From Nocardioides lijunqiniae (GTDB lineage Bacteria; Actinomycetota; Actinomycetes; Propionibacteriales; Nocardioidaceae): a DNA stretch of 64,000 nucleotides. The stretch spans positions 1 through 64,000 of the forward strand of contig NZ_JACJGM010000006.1 in the NCBI RefSeq assembly GCF_015024225.1. Direction: 5' to 3'. A program made the translations under genes and the position numbers. The notes below the pieces were generated by a model. It saw nothing but the letters and a program-made list of their open reading frames with translations, made no database searches and was not told the DNA's origin. Shown piece by piece: positions 14,225-25,282 of this stretch (position 1 is its first letter; every line of letters begins with the position of its first letter).

Positions 14225-16222
14225 TCAGTCCAGGTCGTGCGCGCGCCGGATGACGTCGACGATGCCGCCCATGATCTCGGTCAGCCCGAAGTCCTTCGGC
14301 GTGAAGACCGCGGCGACGCCGAGGGAGAGCAGCCGCCGTCCGTCGGAGTCCGGGATGATCCCGCCGACGATGACCGGGACGTCGCCCAGCCCAGCCTCGC
14401 GCAGGCCCGTCAGCACGTCGGGGACGAGCTCCATGTGGGAGCCGGACAGGATCGAGAGCCCCACGCAGTGCACGTCCTCGGCGACCGCCGCGGAGACGAT
14501 CTGCTCGGGGGTCAGCCGGATCCCCTGGTAGATCACCTCGAAGCCGGCGTCGCGGGCCCGCACCGCCACCTGCTCGGCGCCGTTGGAGTGCCCGTCCAGG
14601 CCCGGCTTCCCGACCAGCAGCCGCAGCCGGCCGCCCAGCTCGTCACCGGTCTCCCGCACCCGCTCCCGTACGGCGGACAGCTCGGCGCCGGCCTCGGCCG
14701 CGCCGACCGCGCCGCTGACGCCCGTGGGCGCGCGGAACTCGCCGAACACCTCGCGCAGGGTGCCGGCCCACTCCCCCGTGGTCGCACCCGCCCGGGCGGC
14801 GACCAGGGTGGCCGCCATCAGGTTCTCGGTGGTCTTGGCGGCCTGCGCGAGCGCGGCCAGCGCGTCGGCGACCTCGGTCTCGTCGCGCTGCGCCTTCCAC
14901 TCCTCGACCGACCTCAGTGCCGACTGCTCGGCCTGCGGGTCGGCGGCCATGATCGCGCCGTCCAGGTCGGCCGTCAGCGGGGACGGCTCGGTCGTCTCGT
15001 AGACGTTGACGCCCACGACCTTCTCCTCGCCACTCTCGATGCGGCCGCGACGTGCGGCGTGCGCGGAGACCAGCGCCTGCTTCATGTAGCCGGACTCGAC
15101 GGCCGTGATGGCGCCGCCCATGGCCTGCACGCGGTCGATCTCGGCGCGGGCGCCGTCGACCAGCTCGGCGACCTTGGCCTCGATCACGTGCGATCCGTCG
15201 AAGATGTCGTCGTACTCCAGCAGGTCGGACTCGAAGGCCAGGACCTGCTGCAGCCGCAGCGACCACTGCTGGTCCCACGGCCGGGGCAGCCCGAGTGCCT
15301 CGTTCCACGCGGGCAGCTGCACGGCGCGGGCGCGGGCGCTCTTCGAGAGGGTCACGCCCAGCATCTCGAGCACGATCCGCTGGACGTTGTTCTCCGGCTG
15401 GGCCTCGGTGAGCCCCAGCGAGTTGACCTGCACGCCGTAGCGGAAGCGACGCATCTTGGGGTCCTGCACGCCGTAGCGCTCCCGGGTGATCTCGTCCCAC
15501 AGCTCGACGAAGGCGCGCATCTTGCACGTCTCCTCGACGAAGCGGACGCCGGCGTTGACGAAGAACGAGATGCGCCCGACGACCTTCTCGAAGTCGGCCT
15601 CCTCGACCTGGCCGGAGGCCTTCACCTGGTCGAGCACGGCGATCGCGGTGCACAGCGCGTAGGCCAGCTCCTGGGTGGGCGTGGCGCCGGCCTCCTGCAG
15701 GTGGTAGCTGCAGATGTTGATCGGGTTCCACTTCGGGATCTGGTGGACCGTGTAGGCGATGACGTCGCTGATCAGGCGCAGCGAGTGCTCCGGGGGGAAG
15801 ACGTAGGTCCCCCGCGAGAGGTACTCCTTGATGATGTCGTTCTGGGTGGTGCCGGCGAGCTGCGCCGCGACGTCCTCGGGCGAGAGGTCGGGGTTCTGCT
15901 CCTCCGCGGCGACCTGGTAGAGCGCGAGCAGCCACATGGCTGTGGCGTTGATCGTCATCGAGGTGTTCATCGACGTCAGCGGGATGTCGTCGAAGAGCTT
16001 GCGCATCTCACCGAGGTGCGGGACGGGGACGCCGACCTTGCCGACCTCGCCGCGGGCGAGGGGCGAGTCGGGGTCGTAGCCGGTCTGGGTCGGCAGGTCG
16101 AAGGCGACGGACAGGCCGGTCTGGCCCTTCGCGAGATTGCCGCGGTAGAGCGCGTTGGACGCCGTCGCGGTCGAGTGCCCGGCGTAGGTGCGCATCACCC
16201 AGGGGCGGTCCTTCTCGGTCAT
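14225..16222 (-). CDS. ecm: Adenosylcobalamin-dependent ethylmalonyl-CoA mutase (MeaA family)
   Basis: I use the ATG at 16222 (MTEKDRPWVMRTYAG); the frame upstream is not protein-like, and TACTCT (minus strand, 16230-16235) is 7 nt away. The 665-aa chain carries the mutase barrel (LSVAFDLPTQTGYDPD, QVNSLGLTEAQPENN) and, in the last 130 residues, the B12 domain with GLDGHSNG (the DxHxxG base-off motif) and GLSILSGSHMEL. Fusion of both domains in one chain of this length fits Ecm/MeaA of the ethylmalonyl-CoA pathway rather than the two-subunit methylmalonyl-CoA or isobutyryl-CoA mutases. No crotonyl-CoA carboxylase/reductase gene is in the window. Confidence 0.85.
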   Translation of the reverse strand: MTEKDRPWVMRTYAGHSTATASNALYRGNLAKGQTGLSVAFDLPTQTGYDPDSPLARGEVGKVGVPVPHLGEMRKLFDDIPLTSMNTSMTINATAMWLLALYQVAAEEQNPDLSPEDVAAQLAGTTQNDIIKEYLSRGTYVFPPEHSLRLISDVIAYTVHQIPKWNPINICSYHLQEAGATPTQELAYALCTAIAVLDQVKASGQVEEADFEKVVGRISFFVNAGVRFVEETCKMRAFVELWDEITRERYGVQDPKMRRFRYGVQVNSLGLTEAQPENNVQRIVLEMLGVTLSKSARARAVQLPAWNEALGLPRPWDQQWSLRLQQVLAFESDLLEYDDIFDGSHVIEAKVAELVDGARAEIDRVQAMGGAITAVESGYMKQALVSAHAARRGRIESGEEKVVGVNVYETTEPSPLTADLDGAIMAADPQAEQSALRSVEEWKAQRDETEVADALAALAQAAKTTENLMAATLVAARAGATTGEWAGTLREVFGEFRAPTGVSGAVGAAEAGAELSAVRERVRETGDELGGRLRLLVGKPGLDGHSNGAEQVAVRARDAGFEVIYQGIRLTPEQIVSAAVAEDVHCVGLSILSGSHMELVPDVLTGLREAGLGDVPVIVGGIIPDSDGRRLLSLGVAAVFTPKDFGLTEIMGGIVDVIRRAHDLD

Positions 16223-16245
16223 GGGTCCGAGAGTAGGACGAGACC

Positions 16246-16257
16246 TACCACGTGGTA
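16246..16257. promoter_or_regulatory. Palindrome TACCACGTGGTA upstream of mutase
   Basis: Perfect 12-nt palindrome, 24-35 nt upstream of the mutase ATG. It overlaps the expected -35 (TTACCA on the minus strand) of a leaderless promoter whose -10 is TACTCT. It is therefore a candidate repressor operator. Confidence 0.5.
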
Positions 16258-16310
16258 ACCCGTGGAGCGTGTGGCTTATCCGACACGGGAGCGCGTCCCG
16301 GAGGGGCCGA

Positions 16311-16616
16311 TCAGGCGCTCGCGACCTCGCGCTCGAGCTCGACGACACGGATCAGTCGGGAGATGTGGAGCATCCGGCGCACGGCGGGTCCGCAGCCGCG
16401 CAACGTCAGGTGGTGGCCGTCGCGGACGGCGAGACGGGTGGCGAAGGCGAGGACCTTCAGGGCGGTGTGGTCGACCGTCGTCACGCCGCTGAGGTCGACC
16501 ACGACGTCGTCGTAGGTGTGCAGGTGGTCGTGCAGGGCGTTGCGCACCTCCCACGTGCTGCGCACGTCGAAGTCGCCGCTGAGCACCAGCGTGGGTCCAT
16601 CGAACGCGATGTCCAT
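16311..16616 (-). CDS. STAS-domain protein (anti-sigma factor antagonist-like)
   Basis: The ATG at 16616 is preferred over a GTG at 16652, since GAGG stands 5 nt before it and CATAGT (minus strand, 16655-16660) gives a -10 with a short leader. The 101-aa protein is a single STAS domain: LVLSGDFDVRSTWEVR, VVDLSGVTTVDHTALKVL, then a final helix. The usual phospho-acceptor Ser after the conserved Asp (DSSG) is replaced by DHTA, so classical SpoIIAB/RsbW phosphorylation is doubtful, though Thr could substitute. The partner anti-sigma factor is unknown; the rsbW-like gene at 56.3 kb is a candidate. Confidence 0.82.
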   Translation of the reverse strand: MDIAFDGPTLVLSGDFDVRSTWEVRNALHDHLHTYDDVVVDLSGVTTVDHTALKVLAFATRLAVRDGHHLTLRGCGPAVRRMLHISRLIRVVELEREVASA

Positions 16617-16765
16617 GCCTGCCTCGTCCTCGGAGCAAAGAACCTCTGTCACCCACTATGACGCGCACCACTCCCCTGAGGTTGCACCCGCAGGGGTGGA
16701 AATTTCCGGACCTCGGGCCCGGGCGCGCCGCGAGACCCTCGGAGCCCCCCACTAGGGTCGGCCGC

Positions 16766-17356
16766 ATGGTCAACCTCACGAGGATCTACACCCGCACCGG
16801 CGACGGCGGAGAGACCCGGCTCGGCGACATGAGCCTGACATCCAAGAACGACCTCCGCCTGCACGCCTACGCCGACGTCGACGAGGCCAACGCGACCCTC
16901 GGCCTGGCGCTCTCGGTCGGGACGCTCGACGACGACGTCGTCGCGGTGCTGACCCACGTGCAGAACGACCTCTTCGACGTCGGCGCCGACTTCTGCACCC
17001 CGGTGGTGCCCGACCCGGAGTACCCGCCGCTGCGCATCGAGCAGGACTACGTCGACCGGCTCGAGGCGTGGTGCGACCACTACAACGAGTCGCTGCCGGC
17101 GCTGCGGTCCTTCATCCTCAACGGAGGGACGCCCGGCGGCGCGCACCTGCACGTCGCGCGCACCGTCGTACGGCGTGCGGAGCGGTCGGCGTGGGCCGCC
17201 TTCGAGCAGCACGGGGACACCATGAACAAGCTCGCGATCACCTACCTCAACCGGCTCTCGGACCTGCTGTTCATCCTGGCCCGACACGCGAACCGGGAGC
17301 AGGGGGACGTGCTGTGGGTTCCCGGCGGCGAGCGCGGGGCACCCGCCTCTGCATGA
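16766..17356 (+). CDS. Cob(I)alamin adenosyltransferase (PduO type)
   Basis: Start ATG at 16766, leaderless, with TAGGGT (16753-16758) 7 nt upstream. The 196-aa protein opens with MVNLTRIYTRTGDGGETRLGD, the ATP-binding signature of PduO-type ATRs (first 20 residues given by pattern TRxGDxGxTxL). It ends with NRLSDLLFILARHAN, also typical. It adenosylates cob(I)alamin to adenosylcobalamin, the cofactor of the mutase encoded 0.5 kb away on the other strand. The same enzyme lies near atpC-DUF2550 in M. tuberculosis (Rv1314c), so the location may be ancestral. The next gene overlaps by 4 nt. Confidence 0.93.
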   Translation: MVNLTRIYTRTGDGGETRLGDMSLTSKNDLRLHAYADVDEANATLGLALSVGTLDDDVVAVLTHVQNDLFDVGADFCTPVVPDPEYPPLRIEQDYVDRLEAWCDHYNESLPALRSFILNGGTPGGAHLHVARTVVRRAERSAWAAFEQHGDTMNKLAITYLNRLSDLLFILARHANREQGDVLWVPGGERGAPASA

Positions 17357-18303
17357 GACCCATCGCCGTCGCCGGCCTCGCGCTGGTCCTCGTCGGGCTG
17401 GCGGCGTGCTCCGGAGCCCCTGACACGGGGCGCGCCGAGCAGCGGCTGTCCGGCGTGGACGGCGTGGTCGACGCCGATGCGGCCTGGGTCGGGGGCAGCT
17501 TCAAGGTGGCCCCCAGCGCGGCCGTGTCGGTGGCGGTCGGCGACGACCTCACCGCGCAGGAGGCGTCCGGGCTCGCCCCTCGCCTGCTCGACACCCTCGC
17601 CGGCCTGGACTGGGAGGCCTCCCCGGCACTGGCCGTCGAGCTCGACGACGATGCCGACGCGACCCCCTTCCTCCCCCGACGCCCCGAAGACGACCCGGGC
17701 CCGCGGCCGACGGACGCCTCCACCTACACCTCCGGGCCCGGTGACCTGGACCGCCGTGACCTGGCGGGCGACCTGGCCCTCCTCGTCGGCGCCACCGAGG
17801 TGCTCGAGGCCCCGGCCCAGCTCGAGGTGACGGGTGCGGACGAGGTGACGCTCACGGCCGTGCTTCCCACCGACGCGGCCGCCTCGGGCACGCTCGTGCG
17901 CGACGCGAGCACCGACCAGGCGCTCACGGCCGCGGGGCTGCGCTGGCGGCTCACCGGACCCGACCTCGCGCTCGAGGTGGAGTCGGGCCTGACGCCCGAG
18001 ATCGCGGACCTGTGGGCGCTGGTCGCCGAGGACACCGCCGAGCTCGGCGGCCTTCCCCGTGGACGGGTGGTCCTCAGCGTCGACGACGAGCAACCGCTGC
18101 GCCTGGTGCGGCTCGAGCTGACCGCCGACTCCCCCGCCGCCCGGGCGGCCGCCGGGGTCACCGGCCCTGCGCGACGGCTCTACGAGCGTCTCGCGGCGGC
18201 CGGCGTCGACGAGCTCGAGGTGGTCGTGACCGGCGCGGACACCCAGGTGCGGCGCGCGTTCTCCGCCGACCCCGTCACGACGAGGTGGGAGCCGGGCGCC
18301 TGA
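17353..18303 (+). CDS. Putative lipoprotein of unknown function
   Basis: The ATG at 17353 overlaps the TGA of the adenosyltransferase gene (ATGA). The protein begins MRPIAVAGLALVLVGLAACS, a signal peptide with lipobox LAAC, so it should be lipid-anchored outside the membrane after cleavage before Cys19. The 316-aa body has no motif I recognise; it is acidic, with a disordered Asp/Pro segment near residue 110 and a helix-rich C-terminus. The last 29 nt overlap the convergent MFS gene. Confidence 0.8.
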   Translation: MRPIAVAGLALVLVGLAACSGAPDTGRAEQRLSGVDGVVDADAAWVGGSFKVAPSAAVSVAVGDDLTAQEASGLAPRLLDTLAGLDWEASPALAVELDDDADATPFLPRRPEDDPGPRPTDASTYTSGPGDLDRRDLAGDLALLVGATEVLEAPAQLEVTGADEVTLTAVLPTDAAASGTLVRDASTDQALTAAGLRWRLTGPDLALEVESGLTPEIADLWALVAEDTAELGGLPRGRVVLSVDDEQPLRLVRLELTADSPAARAAAGVTGPARRLYERLAAAGVDELEVVVTGADTQVRRAFSADPVTTRWEPGA

Positions 18304-19450
18304 CGGAGGGGCCCACGGCGAGGACGGCGACCGCCGCCGGCGCCATCAGCACCGTCACCGCGAGCAGCGCGTCCAGGGTGCCGACCGCGTCGCCGAGAGC
18401 GCCGAGCAGGGGCGGTCCGGTGAGGAACGCGGCGTAGCCGATCGTGGCGACGACGCTGACCCGCGCCGCCGAGCGGACCGGGTCGTCGGCCGCGGCGCTC
18501 ATGCCGACCGGGAAGCCGAGGGACGCACCGGTGCCCCAGACCAGGATGCCGAGCACCGCGAGCACGGGCCCGCCGAGCACGGTGAGCAGCGTGCCGACCG
18601 CCACCGCCGCGACCGAGGCCCACAGCACCGACCGACGGCCGAAGCGGTCCAGGGCCAGCGGGCCGAGCAGCCGTCCGACCGTCATGGCCGTCACGAACAG
18701 GGCGTAGCCGCCCACGCCCACCCAGTGCTCGGCGTCGTAGCCGTCGATGATCGCCAGCGAGAGCCAGTCGTTGGCCGAGCCCTCCGCGACCGCGAACGTC
18801 AGCACCATGAGGCCGATCGCCAGCGTGCGCGGCTCGGTCCAGGCCGACCGGGGCCGCTCGGTCGGGTGGTCCTCCTCCGCACGCACAGGCAGGAAGTCGC
18901 GCACGGCGAGCACGGCGGCGACCAGGGCCAGCACGGACACGACGCCCAGGTGGGCCGGCACGGGGGCGTCCCAAGCCGCCATCGCCACGCCCACCCCAGC
19001 CCCTCCGATGTTGCCGAAGGACCAGCCGGCGTGGAAGCGCGGCATGATCGTGCGCCCGAGCAGCCGCTCGACCTCGGCGCCCTCGACGTTCATCGCCACG
19101 TCCCAGACGCCGCTCCCGACGCCGAAGAGGAACAGCCCGACCGCGGCCGCGGCCACGGACCCGGCGGTGAACGCACCCACTGCCGTCGTCACCAGGCCGA
19201 CGGCACCCAGGAGGGCGCCCAGCCGGACGACGCTCGCGGCGCTGCTCCAGGCGATCAGCCGTCCGCTCGCCGGCAGCGACAGGACCGAGCCCAGGGCGAT
19301 CGCCAGCAGGAGCAGCCCGAGCGCACCGTTGTCGAGGTCGAGCCGCTCGCGCAGCGACGGGATCCGCGAGATCAGCGTCGCCATCATCACGCCGTTGAGC
19401 GCGAACGCGGCGGCGACCGCCCGCTTCGAGGCGGGCAGCGGGGTCGTCAC
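18275..19450 (-). CDS. MFS transporter
   Basis: This 391-aa permease has twelve hydrophobic segments and begins ALNGVMMATLISRIPSLRERL, a pattern I know from the YfcJ/YbjJ-like MFS subfamily of sugar or drug exporters. The loop between helices 2 and 3 contains GSVLSLPASGRLIAW. The substrate is unknown. The GTG start overlaps the DUF2550 stop by 4 nt (GTGA), so it follows DUF2550 in the same transcript. Its 3' end overlaps the convergent lipoprotein gene by 29 nt. Confidence 0.85.
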   Translation of the reverse strand: MTTPLPASKRAVAAAFALNGVMMATLISRIPSLRERLDLDNGALGLLLLAIALGSVLSLPASGRLIAWSSAASVVRLGALLGAVGLVTTAVGAFTAGSVAAAAVGLFLFGVGSGVWDVAMNVEGAEVERLLGRTIMPRFHAGWSFGNIGGAGVGVAMAAWDAPVPAHLGVVSVLALVAAVLAVRDFLPVRAEEDHPTERPRSAWTEPRTLAIGLMVLTFAVAEGSANDWLSLAIIDGYDAEHWVGVGGYALFVTAMTVGRLLGPLALDRFGRRSVLWASVAAVAVGTLLTVLGGPVLAVLGILVWGTGASLGFPVGMSAAADDPVRSAARVSVVATIGYAAFLTGPPLLGALGDAVGTLDALLAVTVLMAPAAVAVLAVGPSVRRPAPTSS

Positions 19451-19887
19451 CTCGACCAGTCGGTGCCGGGCGGGCGCGCCTCCAGCCAGGACTGGAACCC
19501 GGTGAGTGAGGCCTGGCTCAGCGCCAGCTCGATCTCGCCGGCCGCCGTCTGGCAGTGGATCACGACGTGGTCGGGGTAGAGGGAGACCTGCTCGGCGCCC
19601 CGCTGCTCGCGGCGCCCGTCGTAGTAGAGGTCGTCACGGGCCCAGGTGCGCTTGGGCCGCGGCGCGAGCGAGAACAGCCGGAACCACTCGAGGTTCTGGC
19701 CGGAGTAGCGACCCACCCCGAGGACCCAGCCGCGACCGGCCTTCTGGGGTCGGACCCGGTGGCTGAGCTCGAAGGTGCCGCCGTGCCGCGAGAGCAGCCG
19801 GCGGCGTACGACGAGCGCCAGACCGTAGAGCAGGACCAGGAGCAGGAGGACACCGGCGATGTCGATCAGCCACTGCCACCACGCCAT
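19447..19887 (-). CDS. DUF2550 membrane-anchored protein
   Basis: The ATG at 19887 (MAWWQWLIDIAG) is used, with GAGGGGGG about 10 nt upstream and a -10 TAGGCT at 19915-19920. One N-terminal helix (residues 5-28) is followed by a basic stretch and a soluble domain ending ALSQASLTGFQSWLEARPPG, as in DUF2550 proteins. The gene follows atpC in most actinobacteria (Rv1312 in M. tuberculosis), which suggests a link with the ATP synthase or envelope, but no function is established. A strong hairpin separates it from atpC, so it also has its own promoter. Confidence 0.85.
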   Translation of the reverse strand: MAWWQWLIDIAGVLLLLVLLYGLALVVRRRLLSRHGGTFELSHRVRPQKAGRGWVLGVGRYSGQNLEWFRLFSLAPRPKRTWARDDLYYDGRREQRGAEQVSLYPDHVVIHCQTAAGEIELALSQASLTGFQSWLEARPPGTDWSR

Positions 19888-19933
19888 TCGGTCCCATCCC
19901 CCCTCGGTCCGCAAAGCCTATCGGGTGCCCGCC

Positions 19934-19958
19934 CGGCGGCCCTCATCGCGGGCCGCCG
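19934..19958 (-). terminator. Terminator after atpC
   Basis: Nine-pair stem CGGCGGCCC/GGGCCGCCG with a 7-nt loop, 25-49 nt beyond the atpC stop. No U-tract, as is common in this GC range. Confidence 0.65.
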
Positions 19959-19982
19959 TTCGTGGATGTGCATCAGTGCTGG

Positions 19983-20377
19983 TCAGGAGCGCTCCGCGGC
20001 CCGGATCCGGGACTCGGCCCGGCGGATGCGCGCCTCGGCGTCGTCCGCGTCGGACGAGCGCGCCTCCTCCAGCTCGCTCTGCGCCGCCGAGACGTCGATG
20101 TCGGTCGCCAGGATCGCGCGCTCCGACAGGATCGACACCCGGTTGTTGGCCACCGAGAGGAACCCACCGTCGACCGCGGCGACGACGACGTCGCCCTCCT
20201 CGGCCGAGATCTCCACGACCGCGTCGGTGAGCAGCGACAGCAGCGGCGCGTGGTCCTTGAGCACGCCGACGTCACCCTCGACGGTGCGCGCGATGACCAT
20301 CGTGGCCTGACCGGACCACACGGTCCGGTCGGCCGCGACGAGCTCGACCTGCAGAGCGTCGCCCTCAGAGGCGGCCA

Positions 20378-20378
<1 letters not shown>
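19983..20378 (-). CDS. atpC: ATP synthase F1 epsilon subunit
   Basis: The ATG at 20378 overlaps the atpD stop by one base (TGATG). The 131-aa protein has the beta-sandwich (LQVELVAADRTVWSGQATMVIART, cited as family pattern; GDVGVLKDHAPLLSLL) and a short C-terminal helical part (EEARSSDADDAEARIRRAESR). The central stalk subunit links the c-ring to F1 and can inhibit ATP hydrolysis. Last gene of the atpBEFHAGDC operon; a hairpin terminator follows. Confidence 0.95.
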
Positions 20379-21841
<1,463 letters not shown>

Positions 21842-21853
21842 TCACTCACTCTG

Positions 21854-22774
21854 CTAGTCGTTGCCGGAGTTGGCGTCGGCCAGCGCGTTGACGCCGCCCA
21901 CGATCTCGCTGATTTCCTGGGTGATGCCGGCCTGGCGGGCCTGGTTGGCGATGCGGGTGTACTTCTTGATGAGCTCGTCGGCGTTGTCCGTGGCGGACTT
22001 CATCGCCTTCTGGCGGGCGGCGAGCTCGGAGGCCGCCGCCTGCAGGAGCGCGAAGAAGATCCGGCTCTGGACGTACTGCGGGAGCAGCCCGTCCAGGACC
22101 TCGGCCGGGGACGGCTCGAACTCGTAGAGCGGGAGCAGGTCGGCCTGCGGCTGCTCCACGCCCTCCTCGGCCTCGACGACCTCGAGCGGCAGGAGCCGCA
22201 CCGCGGTGGGCTCCTGGACCAGCATCGAGCGGAACCGCGTGTAGACCACGTGGACCTCGTCGACGTCGCCGTCCTCGCCCTGCTCCTTGAGGAACGCCTC
22301 GATCAGCACGCGGCCGATGTCGGCGGCCGTGTCGTACGACGGCTGGTCGGAGGCGCCGGTCCAGGCCTGGATGATCGGGCGCTGGCGGAACTTGAAGTAC
22401 GCCTCGCCCTTCCGTCCGGCGATGAACCAGTCGATCTCCTTGCCCTCGTCGCGCAGCTTCTCGGCGAGACGCTCGGCCTCCTTGAGCACGCTCGAGGAGT
22501 AGGCACCCGCCAGACCGCGGTCGCTGGTCACGATGAGGACGGCGGCCCGCTTGGGGCTCTCCTCCTCCCGCGTCAGGGGGTGGTCGACGTTCGAGAACGT
22601 CGCGACGGCCGACACCGCACGCGTCAGCTCGCGGGCGTAAGGCGCTGCCGCCTGAGCCCGTTGCTGCGCCTTGATGATGCGGGACGCAGCGATGAGCTCC
22701 ATGGCGCGCGTGATCTTCTTCATCGACTCCGTCGACTTGATCCGCGCGCGGTACTCACGCAGCGAGAGGGCCAT
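21854..22774 (-). CDS. atpG: ATP synthase F1 gamma subunit
   Basis: The 306-aa central shaft protein. The long N-terminal helix [24 protein letters not shown] and the C-terminal helix [24 protein letters not shown] are intact (each quoted by family pattern). An acidic insertion around residues 195-215 ([16 protein letters not shown]) is of the kind seen in actinobacterial gamma subunits and may affect rotation or hydrolysis. It lies 3 nt after atpA, so the two are coupled. Confidence 0.97.
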   Translation of the reverse strand: MALSLREYRARIKSTESMKKITRAMELIAASRIIKAQQRAQAAAPYARELTRAVSAVATFSNVDHPLTREEESPKRAAVLIVTSDRGLAGAYSSSVLKEAERLAEKLRDEGKEIDWFIAGRKGEAYFKFRQRPIIQAWTGASDQPSYDTAADIGRVLIEAFLKEQGEDGDVDEVHVVYTRFRSMLVQEPTAVRLLPLEVVEAEEGVEQPQADLLPLYEFEPSPAEVLDGLLPQYVQSRIFFALLQAAASELAARQKAMKSATDNADELIKKYTRIANQARQAGITQEISEIVGGVNALADANSGND

Positions 22775-22777
22775 GCG

Positions 22778-24421
22778 TCAGCCTCGCTTCTGCTTGACGA
22801 TCTGCTCCTGCTCGTGCTCCTCGTCCGACAACGCCTCGGCCTGCGCCTCGTGGCCGACCTTGATCGAGCCACCGTCGGAGGTCTCGAACTCGTTGAGGAA
22901 GGAGTCGTACGCGTCGGAGAGCGAGGACTCGGTGTCGTCCTCGAACTTCAGGGACTCGCGGATGGCCGAGAGGATCCCGTCGTGGGAGCGGCGCAGGTAG
23001 TCGAGGAACTCGCGCTCGAAGCGGAGCACGTCGTCGACCGGCACGCGGTCCAGGCGACCCGAGGTGCCGAGCCACAGGGACACGGTCATCTCGTCGATCG
23101 GGTACGGCGAGTAGGCCGGCTGCTTGAGCAGGGCCATCAGGCGCTGCCCGCGGTCCAGCTGCTGGCGCGAGGCCGCGTCGAGGTCGGAGGCGAACATGGC
23201 GAACGCCTCCATGGCGCGGAACTGCGCCAGGTCGACCTTGAGCGACCCGGTGACGGCCTTCATGGCCTTCGTCATGGCCGAGCCACCCACGCGCGAGACC
23301 GAGACACCCACGTCGATGGCGGGGCGCTGGTTGGCCGCGAACAGGTCCGACTGGAGGAAGATCTGGCCGTCGGTGATCGAGATGACGTTGGTCGGGATGA
23401 ACGCCGAGACGTCGTTGGCCTTGGTCTCCACCATCGGCAGGCCGGTCATGGAGCCGGAGCCCAGCTCGTCGGACAGCTTGGCGCACCGCTCGAGCAGCCG
23501 GCTGTGGAGGTAGAAGACGTCGCCCGGGTAGGCCTCGCGGCCCGGCGGGCGGCGCAGCAGCAGCGACACGGCGCGGTAGGCCTCGGCCTGCTTGGTCAGG
23601 TCGTCGAACACGATGAGGACGTGCTTGCCCTGGTACATCCAGTGCTGGCCGATGGCCGAGCCGGTGTAGGGGGCGAGGTACTTGAAGCCGGCGCTGTCGG
23701 ACGCGGGGGCCGCGACGATGGTGGTGTACTCCAGCGCGCCGGACTCCTCGAGGGCGCCACGCACGGAGGCGATGGTCGAGCCCTTCTGGCCGATGGCGAC
23801 GTAGATGCAGCGGACCTGCTTGGACGGGTCGCCGGTCTCCCAGTACTGCTTCTGGTTGATGATCGTGTCGATCGCGACGGTCGTCTTGCCCGTGGCGCGG
23901 TCGCCGATGATCAGCTGGCGCTGGCCGCGGCCGATCGGGGTCAGGGCGTCGATCGCCTTGATGCCCGTGGCGAGCGGCTCGTGCACCGACTTGCGCTGCA
24001 TGACGGAGGGCGCCTGGAGCTCGAGAGCACGACGGCCGTCGGTCTCGATGTCGCCCAGGCCGTCGATCGGGTTGCCGAGCGGGTCGACGACGCGGCCGAG
24101 GTAGCCCTCGCCGACGGGGACCGAGAGGACCTCGCCCGTGCGGCGCACGGTCTGACCCTCCTCGATCTTGTCGAAGTCACCGAGGACGACGGCGCCGATC
24201 TCGCGGGTGTCGAGGTTGAGCGCCAGGCCGAGCGTGCCGTCCTCGAACTCGAGGAGCTCGTTGGCCATGGCCGAGGGCAGACCACTGATCCGCGCGATGC
24301 CGTCACCGGCCTCGGCGACCGTGCCGACCTCTTCCTTGCCGGCGGCCTCCGGCTTGTAGTCGGAAACGAACTTCTGGAGCGCGTCCCGGATCTCGTCCGG
24401 ACGGATCGAAAGCTCCGTCAT
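22778..24421 (-). CDS. atpA: ATP synthase F1 alpha subunit
   Basis: The 547-aa non-catalytic nucleotide-binding subunit. Walker A GDRATGKT near residue 170, the segment [13 protein letters not shown], and the arginine-containing [21 protein letters not shown] segment are present. The C-terminal extension past residue 510 (acidic, ending [11 protein letters not shown]) resembles the extension of mycobacterial AtpA that suppresses ATP hydrolysis. AGTAGG precedes the ATG. It lies between atpH and atpG in the usual order. Confidence 0.98.
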   Translation of the reverse strand: MTELSIRPDEIRDALQKFVSDYKPEAAGKEEVGTVAEAGDGIARISGLPSAMANELLEFEDGTLGLALNLDTREIGAVVLGDFDKIEEGQTVRRTGEVLSVPVGEGYLGRVVDPLGNPIDGLGDIETDGRRALELQAPSVMQRKSVHEPLATGIKAIDALTPIGRGQRQLIIGDRATGKTTVAIDTIINQKQYWETGDPSKQVRCIYVAIGQKGSTIASVRGALEESGALEYTTIVAAPASDSAGFKYLAPYTGSAIGQHWMYQGKHVLIVFDDLTKQAEAYRAVSLLLRRPPGREAYPGDVFYLHSRLLERCAKLSDELGSGSMTGLPMVETKANDVSAFIPTNVISITDGQIFLQSDLFAANQRPAIDVGVSVSRVGGSAMTKAMKAVTGSLKVDLAQFRAMEAFAMFASDLDAASRQQLDRGQRLMALLKQPAYSPYPIDEMTVSLWLGTSGRLDRVPVDDVLRFEREFLDYLRRSHDGILSAIRESLKFEDDTESSLSDAYDSFLNEFETSDGGSIKVGHEAQAEALSDEEHEQEQIVKQKRG

Positions 24422-24472
24422 GTCTGCCTACTCTCTGACTCTGGATGATCTGCTTGGTGGGGGTTGCCGGCG

Positions 24473-25282
24473 TCAGCCGGCGAGCTTCCGTCGTGCTTCG
24501 TCGATCTTGCCTGCCACCGTGCCGTCGATGACGTCGTCACCGATCTCCACCCGCATGCCTCCGAGGAGGGACGGGTCGACGACGACGTTGAGGTGGACCT
24601 CACGGCCGTACTGCCGGGTGAGCGCCCGCTGCAGGCGGGTGCGCTCGTCGTCGCTCAGCTCCTGGGCGACGCGGACCTTCGCCACGCTCTCCTCGTGCAC
24701 CGAGGCGGCGACCTTCTGGTAGTCGGCGAGCGCGAGGCCCACCGTGCGGTAGGCACCCGAGAGCGCCTGCTCCGCCAGCACCAGCGACTCCGGGAGGACC
24801 TTGCCCTCCAGGAGGCCCCGCAGCAGCGCGCGCTTGTCGTCGACCGACCGGGCGGGGTCGCCCAGCGCGGAGCGCAGCTCGGGGTTCTCGTTGATGGTCT
24901 GGCCGATCACGAACAGCTCGTCGGCCAGGCGGCTGGCCTGGGCCGGCTGGTCACCGGCCGAGCGCACGACCGCGATGACGCCGAGCAGCTCGAGGGCGTC
25001 GGCCAGGTCGCGCGTGGCGGTCCACCGTCGCGAGACGGCGTCGGCGACCAGGTCGAGAGCGGCCTGGTCGACCTTGCCCGCGAAGATCGAGCGCACCAGC
25101 CCCGACTTGGCGCCGGAGTCGGTGGAGACGTCCGTGGCCAGGCGACGCAGGGCCGGCTCCGAGCGGAGCACCCCTGCGACACCGAAGAGGTCCTGACCCA
25201 GGCCGGTGCCGGGGCTCGGGACCCCCGCGAGCTGGTCACGCAGACCAGCCACGGCCTCGGCAGAAGCGCCACGCACGGACAT
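24473..25282 (-). CDS. atpH: ATP synthase delta subunit
   Basis: The 269-aa peripheral-stalk delta subunit, longer than the E. coli protein (177 aa), as expected for actinobacteria. The N-terminal helical bundle covers about residues 1-175. The C-terminal part has VAQELSDDERTRLQRALTRQYGREVHLNV and SLLGGMRVEIGDDVIDG, the family end pattern. Here it is not fused to a b-type domain, in contrast to mycobacterial AtpFH, and a separate atpF is upstream. The ATG overlaps the atpF stop (TGATG). Confidence 0.95.
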   Translation of the reverse strand: MSVRGASAEAVAGLRDQLAGVPSPGTGLGQDLFGVAGVLRSEPALRRLATDVSTDSGAKSGLVRSIFAGKVDQAALDLVADAVSRRWTATRDLADALELLGVIAVVRSAGDQPAQASRLADELFVIGQTINENPELRSALGDPARSVDDKRALLRGLLEGKVLPESLVLAEQALSGAYRTVGLALADYQKVAASVHEESVAKVRVAQELSDDERTRLQRALTRQYGREVHLNVVVDPSLLGGMRVEIGDDVIDGTVAGKIDEARRKLAG

